The notes: generated from the sequence alone by a model not told the origin. A stretch of DNA of 40,761 nucleotides from Lentisphaeria bacterium UBA4640 (GCA_002405835.1 DHMO01000060.1:1-40761); one strand, 5' to 3'. Numbered from the stretch's first letter, positions 16,083-24,635 are shown. Program-made: numbers and translations.

Positions 16083-16564
16083 TGTTCCGCACCGGGGACG
16101 GTTTTTTTGCGTTTATCCCGGTTCATAGTGCGGATTTCCTTGAGAAACTCGTCGAGGTTCTGAAAATCCTTGTAGACGGAAGCGAAGCTGATGCATGCGA
16201 CTTCATCAAGATCGCGGAGCGCTTCGATTGCGCGCGCGCCGATTTCAACGGACGGCACTTCGCGGTCGTAATCGTTTTCAATGGAGAATACGAGTTTGTT
16301 GACGAGAGCGTCGACCTGCTCCTGGGTGATGGCGCGTTTCCAGCATGCTTTTTCGATGCCGGCGCGGAGTTTTTCCCGGTCGAAGTTTTCCCGGGAGCCG
16401 TCGCGTTTGATTACTTTGAGTTCATTCGGCACGATTTCTTCGCAGGTGGTGAATCGGAATCCGCAGTTGGAACATACGCGGCGGCGGCGCACGCCCGCTC
16501 CGTCCTTGATGGAACGCGAATCGACGACTTTATCGTCCTGACATGCACATCTCGGGCATCTCAT
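16079..16564 (-). CDS. nrdR: Ribonucleotide reductase repressor NrdR
   Basis: A 161-residue repressor with an N-terminal zinc ribbon (Cys3, Cys6, Cys31, Cys34 in MRCPRCACQDDKVVDSR and RRVCSNCGFRFTT) and an ATP-cone at residues 47-137 (VIKRDGSRENFDREKLRAGI). It binds NrdR boxes upstream of ribonucleotide reductase genes and represses them when dATP is high. Length and motifs are fully typical. It heads a five-gene operon from its own promoter. No ribonucleotide reductase gene is in this window, so its main targets lie elsewhere. Confidence 0.97.
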   Translation of the reverse strand: MRCPRCACQDDKVVDSRSIKDGAGVRRRRVCSNCGFRFTTCEEIVPNELKVIKRDGSRENFDREKLRAGIEKACWKRAITQEQVDALVNKLVFSIENDYDREVPSVEIGARAIEALRDLDEVACISFASVYKDFQNLDEFLKEIRTMNRDKRKKTVPGAEQ

Positions 16565-16605
16565 TTATAAAAGATCTCTTTCGTTCGTATTTTTTGCTAG
16601 CTGTG

Positions 16606-16635
16606 ATAATATACAGCTTCGTTTTGAAAAATCAA
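16606..16635 (-). promoter_or_regulatory. Promoter of the nrdR operon
   Basis: On the minus strand TTGATT (16630-16635) with TATTAT (16606-16611, spacer 18) or overlapping TATATT (16608-16613, spacer 16), about 42 bases before the nrdR ATG. I do not see a pair of clear NrdR boxes, so autoregulation is not shown. Confidence 0.65.
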
Positions 16636-16748
16636 GGAAATTTACTGCATAAAACAGAATTTTAACATTGGAAAACGGGTGAGTTTTTGCTCCTTTGCAT
16701 TTCGAAAGCCAGGAGATTTGCTCCGCGTTTTGTCCGGCTCCGGAGTGT

Positions 16749-16786
16749 AAAAAAACAGCAGGCCCCGCAGAAAATTGCAGGGCCTG
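16749..16786 (-). terminator. Terminator of the 16809-17420 pseudopilin gene
   Basis: A 10-bp stem with one mismatch (16759-16768 with 16777-16786, CAGGCCC/GGGCCTG core) is followed on the minus strand by CTG and seven T residues. It closes a single-gene transcription unit. Confidence 0.88.
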
Positions 16787-16808
16787 GTTTGCCGGCGTGG
16801 CAGACGGC

Positions 16809-17420
16809 TCAGTTTCTCGTGAAGTTCGTTACATCGTCGCCGATTTCATCGGGGTATTTGCTTGAATCCTTAAAGTAATCTTTTGTCCATTTTTTGCTAT
16901 CGTCTTTCTCCGAAACCTTGCTTTTATACCCAGACCCATCGCCAGCAAATCCGTCTGCACCAAACGAAATTAAATCATACAGGGTATTACTACTGTCTTC
17001 GTTATCCGCATTGAAAACGCCGGGTTTCAGGTAAAACATTTTTCTCCCCCAGCCATCAAGCAGATAATATTTATTGTCTTCGTACAACATACGAATTCCC
17101 CGGATTCGAGATTTTCCGTTTTCTTCAATAGTAACATCGTTGAAGCATTTCCATTTTAAAGGAGGATCGTTTTTGTTGGAGCTTGTTATATCATCAACGG
17201 CAGGGATGGCCAAGAAAAGCGTGGAATCCTGATCCCATTCCCCTTGTCCATGGTTGCTGTACTTCTGCAGCGCCATCTCAATCAGCTTGATTGTGGTTTT
17301 CGTCTGGGTTTCGGCGACTTTGTTGCGGACGTAGCTGGTGATGCCGAGTCCGGTTGCGGTGAGGATGCCGATAATCGAAACGGCAACGAGAATTTCCACA
17401 AGAGTGTAGGGTTTGCGCAT
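16809..17420 (-). CDS. GspG-like pseudopilin
   Basis: A 203-residue protein with a type IV pilin-like N terminus: a very short leader, then YTLVEILVAVSIIGILTATGLG with Glu at position +5. The expected cut is after Pro4 and before Tyr5, unlike the usual Gly-Phe. The following helix (VAETQTKTTIKLIEMALQKY) and the late WGRKMFYL and SFGADG elements match major type II secretion pseudopilins (GspG). Unlike the other two pseudopilins here it lacks the H-X9-DG tail. The frame extends 11 codons further upstream, but ATG 17420 follows AAGGAG and gives the proper leader. It has its own promoter and terminator and no secretion genes beside it, so it may be an orphan paralogue. Confidence 0.85.
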   Translation of the reverse strand: MRKPYTLVEILVAVSIIGILTATGLGITSYVRNKVAETQTKTTIKLIEMALQKYSNHGQGEWDQDSTLFLAIPAVDDITSSNKNDPPLKWKCFNDVTIEENGKSRIRGIRMLYEDNKYYLLDGWGRKMFYLKPGVFNADNEDSSNTLYDLISFGADGFAGDGSGYKSKVSEKDDSKKWTKDYFKDSSKYPDEIGDDVTNFTRN

Positions 17421-17443
17421 GTCTGTTCTCCTTGATTTGAGGT

Positions 17444-17472
17444 AGTATATCACCGGAAATGCGTTCTGTCAA
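17444..17472 (-). promoter_or_regulatory. Strong promoter of the GspG-like gene
   Basis: On the minus strand a perfect TTGACA (17467-17472), 17-base spacer and TATACT (17444-17449), squeezed into the 60 bases after the AraC gene stop. This shows the pseudopilin is transcribed independently of the AraC gene. Confidence 0.85.
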
Positions 17473-17480
17473 GCGGGGAT

Positions 17481-18302
17481 TTACACGGGACGGCTGTTCT
17501 TGCGGAATTCCCGCGGCGAAATGCCGAAATGGCGGCGGAAAAAACGCGAAAAGTAGAACTCACTGCAGAATTTCAGCTCGTCCGCGACCTCGCGGACGTT
17601 CAGCGCTCCGCCGGCGAGAAGATGCGCCGCCCGGCGCGCAAGAAGACGGTTGAAAAACAGCTTCGGACTCTCTCCCGTGTCCGCCGTGAATTTTTTGATG
17701 AACGTTTCGCGGTTCATCCGCATCACCTCCGCCATCTGCGCGATGTCGATTCCCATGCGGGTGTTGTTCTGCAGAAAAGCAAACAGCGGTTCGTACCGTG
17801 TGTAGCCGGGCAGATGATTTGTTTCCAGTTCCGGCGCCCCCTCCAGACAGCGCAGAATTGCATCCCAGCAGAGCGTGCGGAGTGAAGCCGTCATGCTCAG
17901 ACGGGTCGGTTTTTTCACCATTTGGCGGATCAGATCACAGCGTTCCCGGTTCACCTCATGCCACATGCGTTTCCGCTGTTCCAGGAGGTCGATTCCGTAA
18001 TAAAGTTCCAAATTGAAATGCACGGAAAGCAGAAGCAGAGATTCGTTCTGATCGTGCGTAATTTCATGGAATGCGGGCAGCAGAACCGCGGTATCCTGCT
18101 TCAGCGGAACCGTGTCGTCTCCGTTCTGAAACGAGGAGGCACCGTCGCTCTCCAGAATGCAGACGAGGCGGTTGACGGGGAAACAGCTTTTCCATTTGCC
18201 CGAGTTGCGCCCGTAATAAAATTTGTTGAAGTGCAGCTCCAGCTGATTGCAGAAGGGATGAATTCCGTATTCATCGAAGTTTGTCATTTGAATGATGCCC
18301 AT
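17481..18302 (-). CDS. AraC-family regulator
   Basis: A 273-residue regulator. Residues 1-150 form a cupin-like sensor arm with a beta-rich core. Residues 175-273 contain the double helix-turn-helix of AraC/XylS proteins: GIDIAQMAEVMRMNRETFIKKF for the first and LNVREVADELKFCSEFYFSRFF for the second, ending with the family signature FGISPREFRKN. The frame extends 21 codons upstream, but ATG 18302 has an AGGAG site seven bases before it. The gene is divergent from the glycyl radical enzyme operon, so it probably activates that operon in response to its substrate. It lies between that operon and the GspG-like gene. Confidence 0.92.
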   Translation of the reverse strand: MGIIQMTNFDEYGIHPFCNQLELHFNKFYYGRNSGKWKSCFPVNRLVCILESDGASSFQNGDDTVPLKQDTAVLLPAFHEITHDQNESLLLLSVHFNLELYYGIDLLEQRKRMWHEVNRERCDLIRQMVKKPTRLSMTASLRTLCWDAILRCLEGAPELETNHLPGYTRYEPLFAFLQNNTRMGIDIAQMAEVMRMNRETFIKKFTADTGESPKLFFNRLLARRAAHLLAGGALNVREVADELKFCSEFYFSRFFRRHFGISPREFRKNSRPV

Positions 18303-18322
18303 GATGCCGCTCCTTTTTCCGG

Positions 18323-18350
18323 AATATAGTCCGCATTTCGCGAAAAGCAA
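18323..18350 (-). promoter_or_regulatory. Promoter of the AraC gene with an embedded palindrome
   Basis: On the minus strand TTGCTT (18345-18350), 16-base spacer and TATATT (18323-18328). The spacer holds a perfect 10-bp palindrome TTTCGCGAAA (18336-18345), a candidate operator. The plus-strand promoter of the enzyme operon must lie between 18351 and 18430 but has no clear consensus, as expected for an activator-dependent promoter. Confidence 0.55.
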
Positions 18351-18443
18351 TGGAGAGATACTCAAAAAGATATGTTTTTTGCTTTTTTATGCATTCCCTT
18401 TTTGAAAATCCGGTGTATTGTATCGGAAAAGCAAGGAGGTTTT

Positions 18444-20594
18444 ATGAAGGCTTTTGAAGAACTCAAAACGTATCTGGAAAACCAGTATCAGCATCCGTGC
18501 ATCGATCTTGAGTCCGGAATCGACCCCGAACTGCTGAAAACTCAGATTTTTGAATACTGGCGGACCCACCGGGATGAACCGCTGATCACCGTCCGCGCAA
18601 AGTCTCTCGCCCGCCTGATGCGCGAAACGCGGATCGGCGTCGACCCGCTCGACCGTTTCGCCGATCAGATGAACGGCGGAATCTTCTACGAGCTCCGTGA
18701 AGAGATTAAAAAGGACGCCTATTCCGTCTTTTCGCAGGAGTTCTGGCGCGGTGTTTCGGAGTACTGGGAGACCGGAACCTTCATGTCCTGGCTTGATATC
18801 AGTCACACAGCGCCCGACTGGGCAAGCATTCTGAGACTCGGTGCGCCCGGACTTCTCGCCCGTGCCGAAGGTGCGCGCAAGGAGGCGAAAACGGAGAAGG
18901 AACGCGTTTTCTGCGACGCCGCGATCTGCGTGCTCGAGGCTTTTCTGGAGCTTCTCCGCCGTTTCGCCGCGCAGGCGGAAAAGGTGAACGCGCCCGACGT
19001 CGCGGAAGTTTTCCACGCCCTCACGGAACGCCCGCCGCAGACTTTCCGCGAAGCACTCCAGCTGGCGATCATCTACGACCGCTGTCAGGAAATCGAAGGC
19101 GAACCGCTGCGTTCGCAAGGGCATTTCGACCGTCTGTTTTGGCCGTTCTACCGCCGTGATCTTGAGCAGGGAGTCCTGACGCGCGAGGAGGCGAAGGAAC
19201 TTCTGAAATTCATGTGGACGAAGATTTATGCGCAGATGAATCCGAACGGCAAAAATTTCTGTTTCGGCGGACTCGCCGCGCCCGGAGTTGACGCCTGCAA
19301 CGACCTTACAAAGCTCTGCTTTGAAGTCCATTTTGAGCTGAACCGCATCAATCCGAAACTATCGTTCCGCGTCCACAAAAACACGCCGGATGCGATGTTG
19401 CGCCAGGTGACGGATTCCGTCCGGTCCGGCAGAACCGCCGTCGTGTTCAGCAATGATGATCTGGCGTTCGAGATGCTCCGCCGCCGCGGGAAAGCGGAAG
19501 AGGATATTTACAACTACACGCTCATCGGCTGCTACGAGCCCGCGATTCTCGGGCGCGAAATGTGCTGTTCCATGTCCGCCTGGGGAAGCATGGTAAAACC
19601 GTTTGAGGCGGTGTTCAACAACGGCTGCGCGTTCACCGGCGAGCGGCTCGGTCCCGAATGCGCGCTTCCCGCAAATTATGCGGAATTCGAGGCGGAATAC
19701 TTCCGTCAGCTTGATCACGAACTCGTTACCGCGATGGAGCGGACAAAGGTTTTCGAACGGCTCTGGGATAAAGTCAACCCGTCGCCGCTTCTCTCCTCGA
19801 CAATGCCCGACTGCATGGCGTCGCGCCGTGACGTCTCCGATGCGGGGACGCGCTACAACACCAGCGGCGTCATGGTCGCCGGACTCGGCACGGTGGTCGA
19901 CTCTCTCGCCGCCGTCCGGATGCTGGTTGACGAACGCAAGCTCTGCACTGTTGCGGAACTCGCACAGATTCTCAAGAACGACTGGAAGGATGCGGAACAT
20001 CTGCGTCTGCTTGCGCTCAAGCGCGCTCCGAAGTGGGGCAACGGCGATCCGCGGGCGGATGAGCTCGGAACCAAGCTCATGACATTCGTCTGCAGCCGCA
20101 TCAACCATACGCCGAACGCGCGCGGCGGAACGTTCCAGACGGGCGAATGGTCGATTGACAACAATTTCACGTTCGGACACAAGACCGGCGCCACGCCCGA
20201 CGGACGTCATGCGGGTGATCCGTTCTCGCGCAACACCGGCGCGTCAATCGGTATGGAGAAACACGGCGTGACCGCGTTATTGAATTCCGCGGTGAAATTC
20301 GACCAGGCGGAATGCCCGGACGGCGCAGTGCTTGACGTCATGCTGCATCCGAGCGCGGTTTCCGGTTCCGACGGCGCGGATGTGATCGCCGGACTTGTCC
20401 GTTCCTATTTTGCCGCCGGAGGACTGATGATTCAGTTCAACATCCTGAATGCGGAAGACCTCAGAAAAGCGCAGGAGGATCCGGAAAAGTACGACGACGT
20501 CCAGGTGCGCGTCTGCGGCTGGAACAACAAATTCGTCAACCTTTCGCACGAAGAACAGAACGCGTTCATCGCGCAGGCGGAGGCGCAGCAATGA
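18444..20594 (+). CDS. Glycyl radical enzyme of unknown substrate (PFL/glycerol dehydratase superfamily)
   Basis: A 716-residue enzyme with the two hallmarks of the superfamily. The catalytic thiyl residue is Cys363 in LIGCYEP, with Glu365 two positions on; a C-x-E centre is seen in dehydratases and lyases, not in true pyruvate formate-lyase, which has two adjacent Cys. The radical site is Gly692 in VRVCGWNN, where a Trp replaces the usual Tyr after Gly. It is shorter than PFL (about 760) and choline or isethionate lyases (about 830-850). I cannot assign the substrate. The enzyme must be oxygen-sensitive, so anaerobic growth is implied. The frame extends 24 codons upstream, but ATG 18444 follows AAGGAGG. 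It overlaps its activase gene by 4 bases. Confidence 0.9.
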   Translation: MKAFEELKTYLENQYQHPCIDLESGIDPELLKTQIFEYWRTHRDEPLITVRAKSLARLMRETRIGVDPLDRFADQMNGGIFYELREEIKKDAYSVFSQEFWRGVSEYWETGTFMSWLDISHTAPDWASILRLGAPGLLARAEGARKEAKTEKERVFCDAAICVLEAFLELLRRFAAQAEKVNAPDVAEVFHALTERPPQTFREALQLAIIYDRCQEIEGEPLRSQGHFDRLFWPFYRRDLEQGVLTREEAKELLKFMWTKIYAQMNPNGKNFCFGGLAAPGVDACNDLTKLCFEVHFELNRINPKLSFRVHKNTPDAMLRQVTDSVRSGRTAVVFSNDDLAFEMLRRRGKAEEDIYNYTLIGCYEPAILGREMCCSMSAWGSMVKPFEAVFNNGCAFTGERLGPECALPANYAEFEAEYFRQLDHELVTAMERTKVFERLWDKVNPSPLLSSTMPDCMASRRDVSDAGTRYNTSGVMVAGLGTVVDSLAAVRMLVDERKLCTVAELAQILKNDWKDAEHLRLLALKRAPKWGNGDPRADELGTKLMTFVCSRINHTPNARGGTFQTGEWSIDNNFTFGHKTGATPDGRHAGDPFSRNTGASIGMEKHGVTALLNSAVKFDQAECPDGAVLDVMLHPSAVSGSDGADVIAGLVRSYFAAGGLMIQFNILNAEDLRKAQEDPEKYDDVQVRVCGWNNKFVNLSHEEQNAFIAQAEAQQ

Positions 20595-21478
20595 ATACCG
20601 CACGGATCGTTGACGTCAAACATTTCGCCGTACACGACGGCCCCGGAATCCGGACAACTGTTTTTCTGAAGGGCTGCCCCCTGCGCTGTCTGTGGTGCCA
20701 CAATCCTGAGTCGCAGCGTCCCGGACCGGAGCTGGCGGTTCTTGCAAAATGCGTGAAATGCGGAGCCTGTGCCGCAGTCTGTCCGTGTCACCATGTGGAA
20801 AACGGTGTGCACACGCTCGACCGCGCGCGCTGCATCGGCTGCGGAAAGTGTGTGGATGCGTGTCTGTACGATGCGCTTGTGCTTTACGGGCGCACCGTTT
20901 CGCCGGAGGAGCTGATGCCGGAACTTCTTGCCGACCGCGTTTTCTATGTGCAGAGCGGCGGAGGCGTGACGGTTTCCGGCGGCGAGCCGCTGCTGCATCC
21001 GGAGTTCTGTGCGGAGCTCTTCGAACTTCTGCACCGCGAGGGCATATCCTGCGCGGCGGATACTTGCGGCGAAGTTCCGTGGAGCGCATTTGAAACGGTT
21101 CTTCCATTTGCGGATCTGTTTCTGTACGACTTGAAGCAGATGAATCCGGAGGCGCATAAAGCCTGTACGGGCGTCGGGAATCAGCGGATTCTGGAGAATT
21201 TGCGCCGTCTTTCGGAGACGGGCAAGCCGGTTGAAATCCGGATGCCAATCATCCCCGGACTCAATGATTCGGAGGAGGAAATGGAGTCGGCGGGAAGTTT
21301 TCTCGGCGGACTTTCGAACATAACGGGCGTGCGCCTGCTGGCGTATCACTCGTTCGCGCGTTCGAAATACGTTTCCGTCGGACATCCCGACACCATGCCG
21401 GAGGCGGAAACACCTTCTCCGGAATGCCTTGCGCATCTCGCGGAGATTTTGCGCAGACACGGCGTCGCCGTTCTTTAA
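20591..21478 (+). CDS. Glycyl radical enzyme activating enzyme (radical SAM)
   Basis: A 295-residue radical SAM protein. FAVHDGPGIRTTVFLKGCP leads into the SAM cluster motif with Cys29, Cys33 and Cys36 (CPLRCLWC). A ferredoxin-like insert follows with two Cys clusters, CVKCGACAAVC and CIGCGKC, as in activases of glycerol dehydratase and choline lyase but not PflA. GGGVTVSGGEPLLHPEF is the family GGE motif that binds the SAM amino group. It takes a hydrogen from Gly692 of the neighbouring enzyme to make the radical. Start ATG 20591 overlaps the enzyme's stop (ATGA), so the two are made in a fixed ratio. Confidence 0.95.
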   Translation: MNTARIVDVKHFAVHDGPGIRTTVFLKGCPLRCLWCHNPESQRPGPELAVLAKCVKCGACAAVCPCHHVENGVHTLDRARCIGCGKCVDACLYDALVLYGRTVSPEELMPELLADRVFYVQSGGGVTVSGGEPLLHPEFCAELFELLHREGISCAADTCGEVPWSAFETVLPFADLFLYDLKQMNPEAHKACTGVGNQRILENLRRLSETGKPVEIRMPIIPGLNDSEEEMESAGSFLGGLSNITGVRLLAYHSFARSKYVSVGHPDTMPEAETPSPECLAHLAEILRRHGVAVL

Positions 21479-21491
21479 AGTTTAAGTTCTT

Positions 21492-22355
21492 TCAATACCG
21501 GATCAGAACAATTTCCGGCGGACAGTTCAGCCGGAGCGGAATCCAGGTCGCGCCGATTCCGGAGGAGACGATCATGGAGAAATCGCTGTTTTTCAGTTCA
21601 TAATATCCGTATTCGAAACGTTTCCAGTATTGCGACGAGGTCCGCAGAGCTCCGAAAAACGGCAGCCGGAGCTGTCCGCCGTGCGTATGCCCGCAGAGCG
21701 CAAGATGAAAGTGTGCGAGCTCTTCCGGCAGCAGTTCGGCGACGGAATCGGGATTGTGTGAAAGCAGAAGGCGGAACGGTGCATCGGAATGTTTTCCGTA
21801 AAAATGCGGGATTCCGATTTTGTAATCATCGAGTCCGTAAATGCCGAGTCCGCCGCTGCGGACGGCTTCATTGACGAGAATTTCCCATCCTGCGCGGTGA
21901 TAAAGTTTTTCGATTTCGCGGAACGGAATCCAGCTTCTGCGCCGCTTGTCCCAGTTGCCCGGAACGGCAAAGCAGCCGTTCGGAGCTTTCAGTCCAGCCA
22001 GCATTTCCGCCGCCGCAGGGTAACAGATCGAATTTGTGACGAGATCGCCTCCGAACAGCAGAGTATCCGGCTTGAGCAGTTCAACCGCTTCCGAAAGCGC
22101 GTTTGCAAGCCACCCCGTTCCGTACCAGGAGTGCGGAGTGTGCGGTGCGAAAAGATTGCGGATCGTGTGAAACTGAATGTGTGTATCGGTGAAAAAGAGA
22201 AGCGACTCTCCGCAGGGATTCGGGAGAGCCGCCGTATATTCGTTCAGGAGCAGACCGCCCGGCAGGAAGCGTCTGGAGAGACGGAAGCGCCGGGGGGACG
22301 CTGTGCGCCGGAACAGCCGGGTTGAGGCGGAGCCTGTTTTCCGGTAGTCCGGCAT
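21492..22355 (-). CDS. Metallophosphoesterase (calcineurin-like, YkuE type)
   Basis: A 287-residue protein with every block of the two-metal phosphoesterase site: FTDTHI (Asp57, His59), GGDLV (Asp104), PGNWDK (Asn134), LLSHNPD and CGHTHGGQ. The overall order matches the YaeI/YkuE group, which cut lipid-linked or other phosphodiesters at the membrane. The N terminus is Arg-rich (residues 12-29), without a clear membrane helix, so location is uncertain. It follows the GreA-fusion gene by 7 bases and converges on the activase gene with 13 bases between stops. The start has a weak ribosome site, consistent with coupling to the upstream gene. Confidence 0.88.
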   Translation of the reverse strand: MPDYRKTGSASTRLFRRTASPRRFRLSRRFLPGGLLLNEYTAALPNPCGESLLFFTDTHIQFHTIRNLFAPHTPHSWYGTGWLANALSEAVELLKPDTLLFGGDLVTNSICYPAAAEMLAGLKAPNGCFAVPGNWDKRRRSWIPFREIEKLYHRAGWEILVNEAVRSGGLGIYGLDDYKIGIPHFYGKHSDAPFRLLLSHNPDSVAELLPEELAHFHLALCGHTHGGQLRLPFFGALRTSSQYWKRFEYGYYELKNSDFSMIVSSGIGATWIPLRLNCPPEIVLIRY

Positions 22356-22362
22356 TTGAGAA

Positions 22363-24459
22363 TTACGCCTCTTCGGCGAGTTCTTTTCTCATGGTTTCGG
22401 GCAGAGCGGAAACCGCTTTGACCGTGCGGTCGCCAAGACCGGGGAGCTTGATCGTGTCGCCGACTTTTGTGGTCGTGAGGATTTCGCCGAGTTTGGTCTT
22501 GTAGGAGATGCGGTTGTTGTCCGGATCGCCGTCAAGAGCGCCGAGAACGTAGTAGTCGGTCGTTTTTCCGGAAGCGTCCGCGAGAGTGACGGTGGAACCG
22601 AGAACGACATGGTTGCCGATCTTGACGTCCTTGAAGGTGGTCGTCTGGATGGTTGCCACGAGGTTTTCGAGTTCGGCGCGGCGGCGGTGGAGGAAGCGTC
22701 TGCGTTCCTTTGCGGCGTCGTATTCGGCGTTTTCACGGAAGTCGCCGAATCCGCGGGCGTGTTCGATCGCCTTGACGTTTTCGGGAATCTGAACGGTGAC
22801 GATATCTTCGAGTTCCTTTGTGAGTTTGGTGAAGGAAGCCTGCGAGGTGATATCTGGCTGTGCGGCCGGAGTTTCGGCTTCGCCGGCGCCCATGAGACGT
22901 TTGCCGCCCTCGTTTTCGATGTGAGCGCGGAGTTCATCGGAGTGACGCGCCAGTTTGACGAGCAGGCTCTGGCATTCGCCCATCTGGAAGGTGCGGACGC
23001 GCTGGAGTGCGTCGATGATCGAGGTGATGTCGCCGTCGGCGTTCGCGATCAGGAACTTCTGGAATTCGGCCTTCTCAAACAGGGTGCGTTTGAGTTCGCG
23101 TTCCGCCGCGGTCCACTCTTTCGGGAGACCTTCCGCGGAGATTGCCTCGGCGACGTGGTCCATGTCGACGATGGAGACGAGGTTGCGCGGGAGTTTGGAG
23201 CGGTTCTTCCAGAGATAGAGGAGAACGTCGGAGGAGAGTGTGTGGTGTTTTGCAATGGTCGAAGCGACTGTTTTCGGTTCGAGCGCTTCAAAGAGAGTGT
23301 TGAGGCAGCGGAGCGGGAGAACGCAGCCGAGTTCCGCGAGTTCCTCTTCCGTGTAGACGACTTTCGAGGCCTTCACGAATGCGGGGAGGAGCTTCATGGA
23401 GATATGTCCCCAGACTTCGAGCTCCTTGCCGACATGTGCCGTTGTGACGTCCGCGGGCCAGAACGGAGCTTTGCCGCGCAGGGGCTGGAACATTTCCGTG
23501 AGAACCGGCATCGGGTTGACGGCGGCGAGCATCGCGATGCAGTCGCCGAGCATGGTCAGGTCTTTCGGGGAGATCGGAGTGTGGAGACGTCCGAAGAGCT
23601 TTGCGAGCTTGAGGGTTTCTTCCTCTCCGAGTTTCACGCCGCCGGATGCTTCCTGCGGGACGAGGAGTGTGCTGAGTTCGAGAATGCTTCGGGCATCCCA
23701 GGGAGCGCGTTTGCCGCGGGCGGCGGCCGCCTGCGGAGCCTCATTCCACCAGGTCTGGAAAACATCAATCGCCATGCACTCGGGAACAAGGATGCGGGTC
23801 ACGATCTCTTTCAGACGGGCTTCGGAGAGATCGGTGAGTGCATTGTGATTGAAGATTTCCTTGAATTTCTGGACAGTGGGGAGACGGTGTTTATCGGGAA
23901 CGAGGATGTTGAACATTTCCGGATTCGCATCGAAGAAGACGGCGGACTGAATCGCGGAGCTGACGGGCAGGGAGAGAAGGTTTCCCGCCGCGAGGGAGTT
24001 GATTCCGAGGGTTGCGGTTCCCTTGTCGATTGAGGCGACTTTGCCCCAGATTTTGGAATCGGAGAGGTAAGCGAGACAGCCGGATTTGATCTTCTGGAGC
24101 TTTTTGAGTCTCGAGGCGACTTCGGAAGCGGGAACTTCAGCGTCTCTTGCGCCGATCGCCTTCAGAACGGTCTGGCTGGAGATGTACGGAGGAAGCATGA
24201 ATTTCGCCGCATTGTGGAGCGCGTTCCGGAAGAGCTGACCTTCAAGGGCGTCTTTCTCGGCGAGTTCCACGCAGACTTTTGCCATTCCCTCGTCTTTGGA
24301 GACGTTGTCGTCCCATGCATCGAAGAGAGAATCGAAATTGGTCTGAGCAGCCCGGAGTTCCTGCACGTCTGTCGATTTGATTTTGTTGAAAAGTTGTTGG
24401 ATTTCATTTTCCTCGCCGGAAAGCGCGGCGACAATCAATTCTTCGAGTTCAGCAGCCAT
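22363..24459 (-). CDS. greA: GreA transcript-cleavage factor fused to a long N-terminal helical domain
   Basis: A 698-residue protein. About 540 N-terminal residues are mostly helical with no motif I recognise; the last 150 are a GreA domain. In the coiled-coil tip the catalytic acids are kept: Asp573 and Glu576 in GDFRENAEYDAAKE (compare Asp41 and Glu44 of E. coli GreA). The C-terminal FKBP-like part (VKIGNHVVLGSTVTL ... ISYKTKLGEIL) follows. GreA enters the RNA polymerase secondary channel and makes it cut backtracked RNA. Long GreA fusions of similar size are known in chlamydiae, so this supports a PVC origin. The function of the N-terminal domain is unknown. It leads a two-gene unit with a metallophosphoesterase, from its own promoter. 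Confidence 0.9.
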   Translation of the reverse strand: MAAELEELIVAALSGEENEIQQLFNKIKSTDVQELRAAQTNFDSLFDAWDDNVSKDEGMAKVCVELAEKDALEGQLFRNALHNAAKFMLPPYISSQTVLKAIGARDAEVPASEVASRLKKLQKIKSGCLAYLSDSKIWGKVASIDKGTATLGINSLAAGNLLSLPVSSAIQSAVFFDANPEMFNILVPDKHRLPTVQKFKEIFNHNALTDLSEARLKEIVTRILVPECMAIDVFQTWWNEAPQAAAARGKRAPWDARSILELSTLLVPQEASGGVKLGEEETLKLAKLFGRLHTPISPKDLTMLGDCIAMLAAVNPMPVLTEMFQPLRGKAPFWPADVTTAHVGKELEVWGHISMKLLPAFVKASKVVYTEEELAELGCVLPLRCLNTLFEALEPKTVASTIAKHHTLSSDVLLYLWKNRSKLPRNLVSIVDMDHVAEAISAEGLPKEWTAAERELKRTLFEKAEFQKFLIANADGDITSIIDALQRVRTFQMGECQSLLVKLARHSDELRAHIENEGGKRLMGAGEAETPAAQPDITSQASFTKLTKELEDIVTVQIPENVKAIEHARGFGDFRENAEYDAAKERRRFLHRRRAELENLVATIQTTTFKDVKIGNHVVLGSTVTLADASGKTTDYYVLGALDGDPDNNRISYKTKLGEILTTTKVGDTIKLPGLGDRTVKAVSALPETMRKELAEEA

Positions 24460-24496
24460 GGAAGCTCCTATGCATTGTTATTTTGTTCAATATATT

Positions 24497-24525
24497 AAAA
24501 TACACCAAAAACATTCATTTTACAA
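24497..24525 (-). promoter_or_regulatory. Promoter of the greA-fusion gene
   Basis: On the minus strand TTGTAA (24520-24525), a 17-base spacer and TATTTT (24497-24502) preceded by TG. It lies in AT-rich DNA about 40 bases before the ATG at 24459. Confidence 0.6.
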
Positions 24526-24577
24526 ATTTAAAGCGAAGAAAAATGCGATGTTCCTTCAGATTTTTCCCTGATCCGGC

Positions 24578-24616
24578 AAAAAAAACGGGTTCCCCCGGGA
24601 TTTTCGGGGGAACCCG
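24578..24616 (-). terminator. Terminator of the symporter operon
   Basis: A perfect 11-bp stem (24586-24596 with 24606-24616, CGGGTTCCCCC and complement) followed on the minus strand by eight T residues, 20 bases after the symporter stop. Confidence 0.95.
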
Positions 24617-24635
24617 CTGACGGAAAAAGCGTTTC

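Noticed and set aside
22609..24033. A 474-codon plus-strand open frame opposite the greA fusion
   Set aside because: Composition (runs of Glu, Phe, Asp, Gly) is typical of antisense reading; the GreA motifs on the minus strand settle the coding strand.
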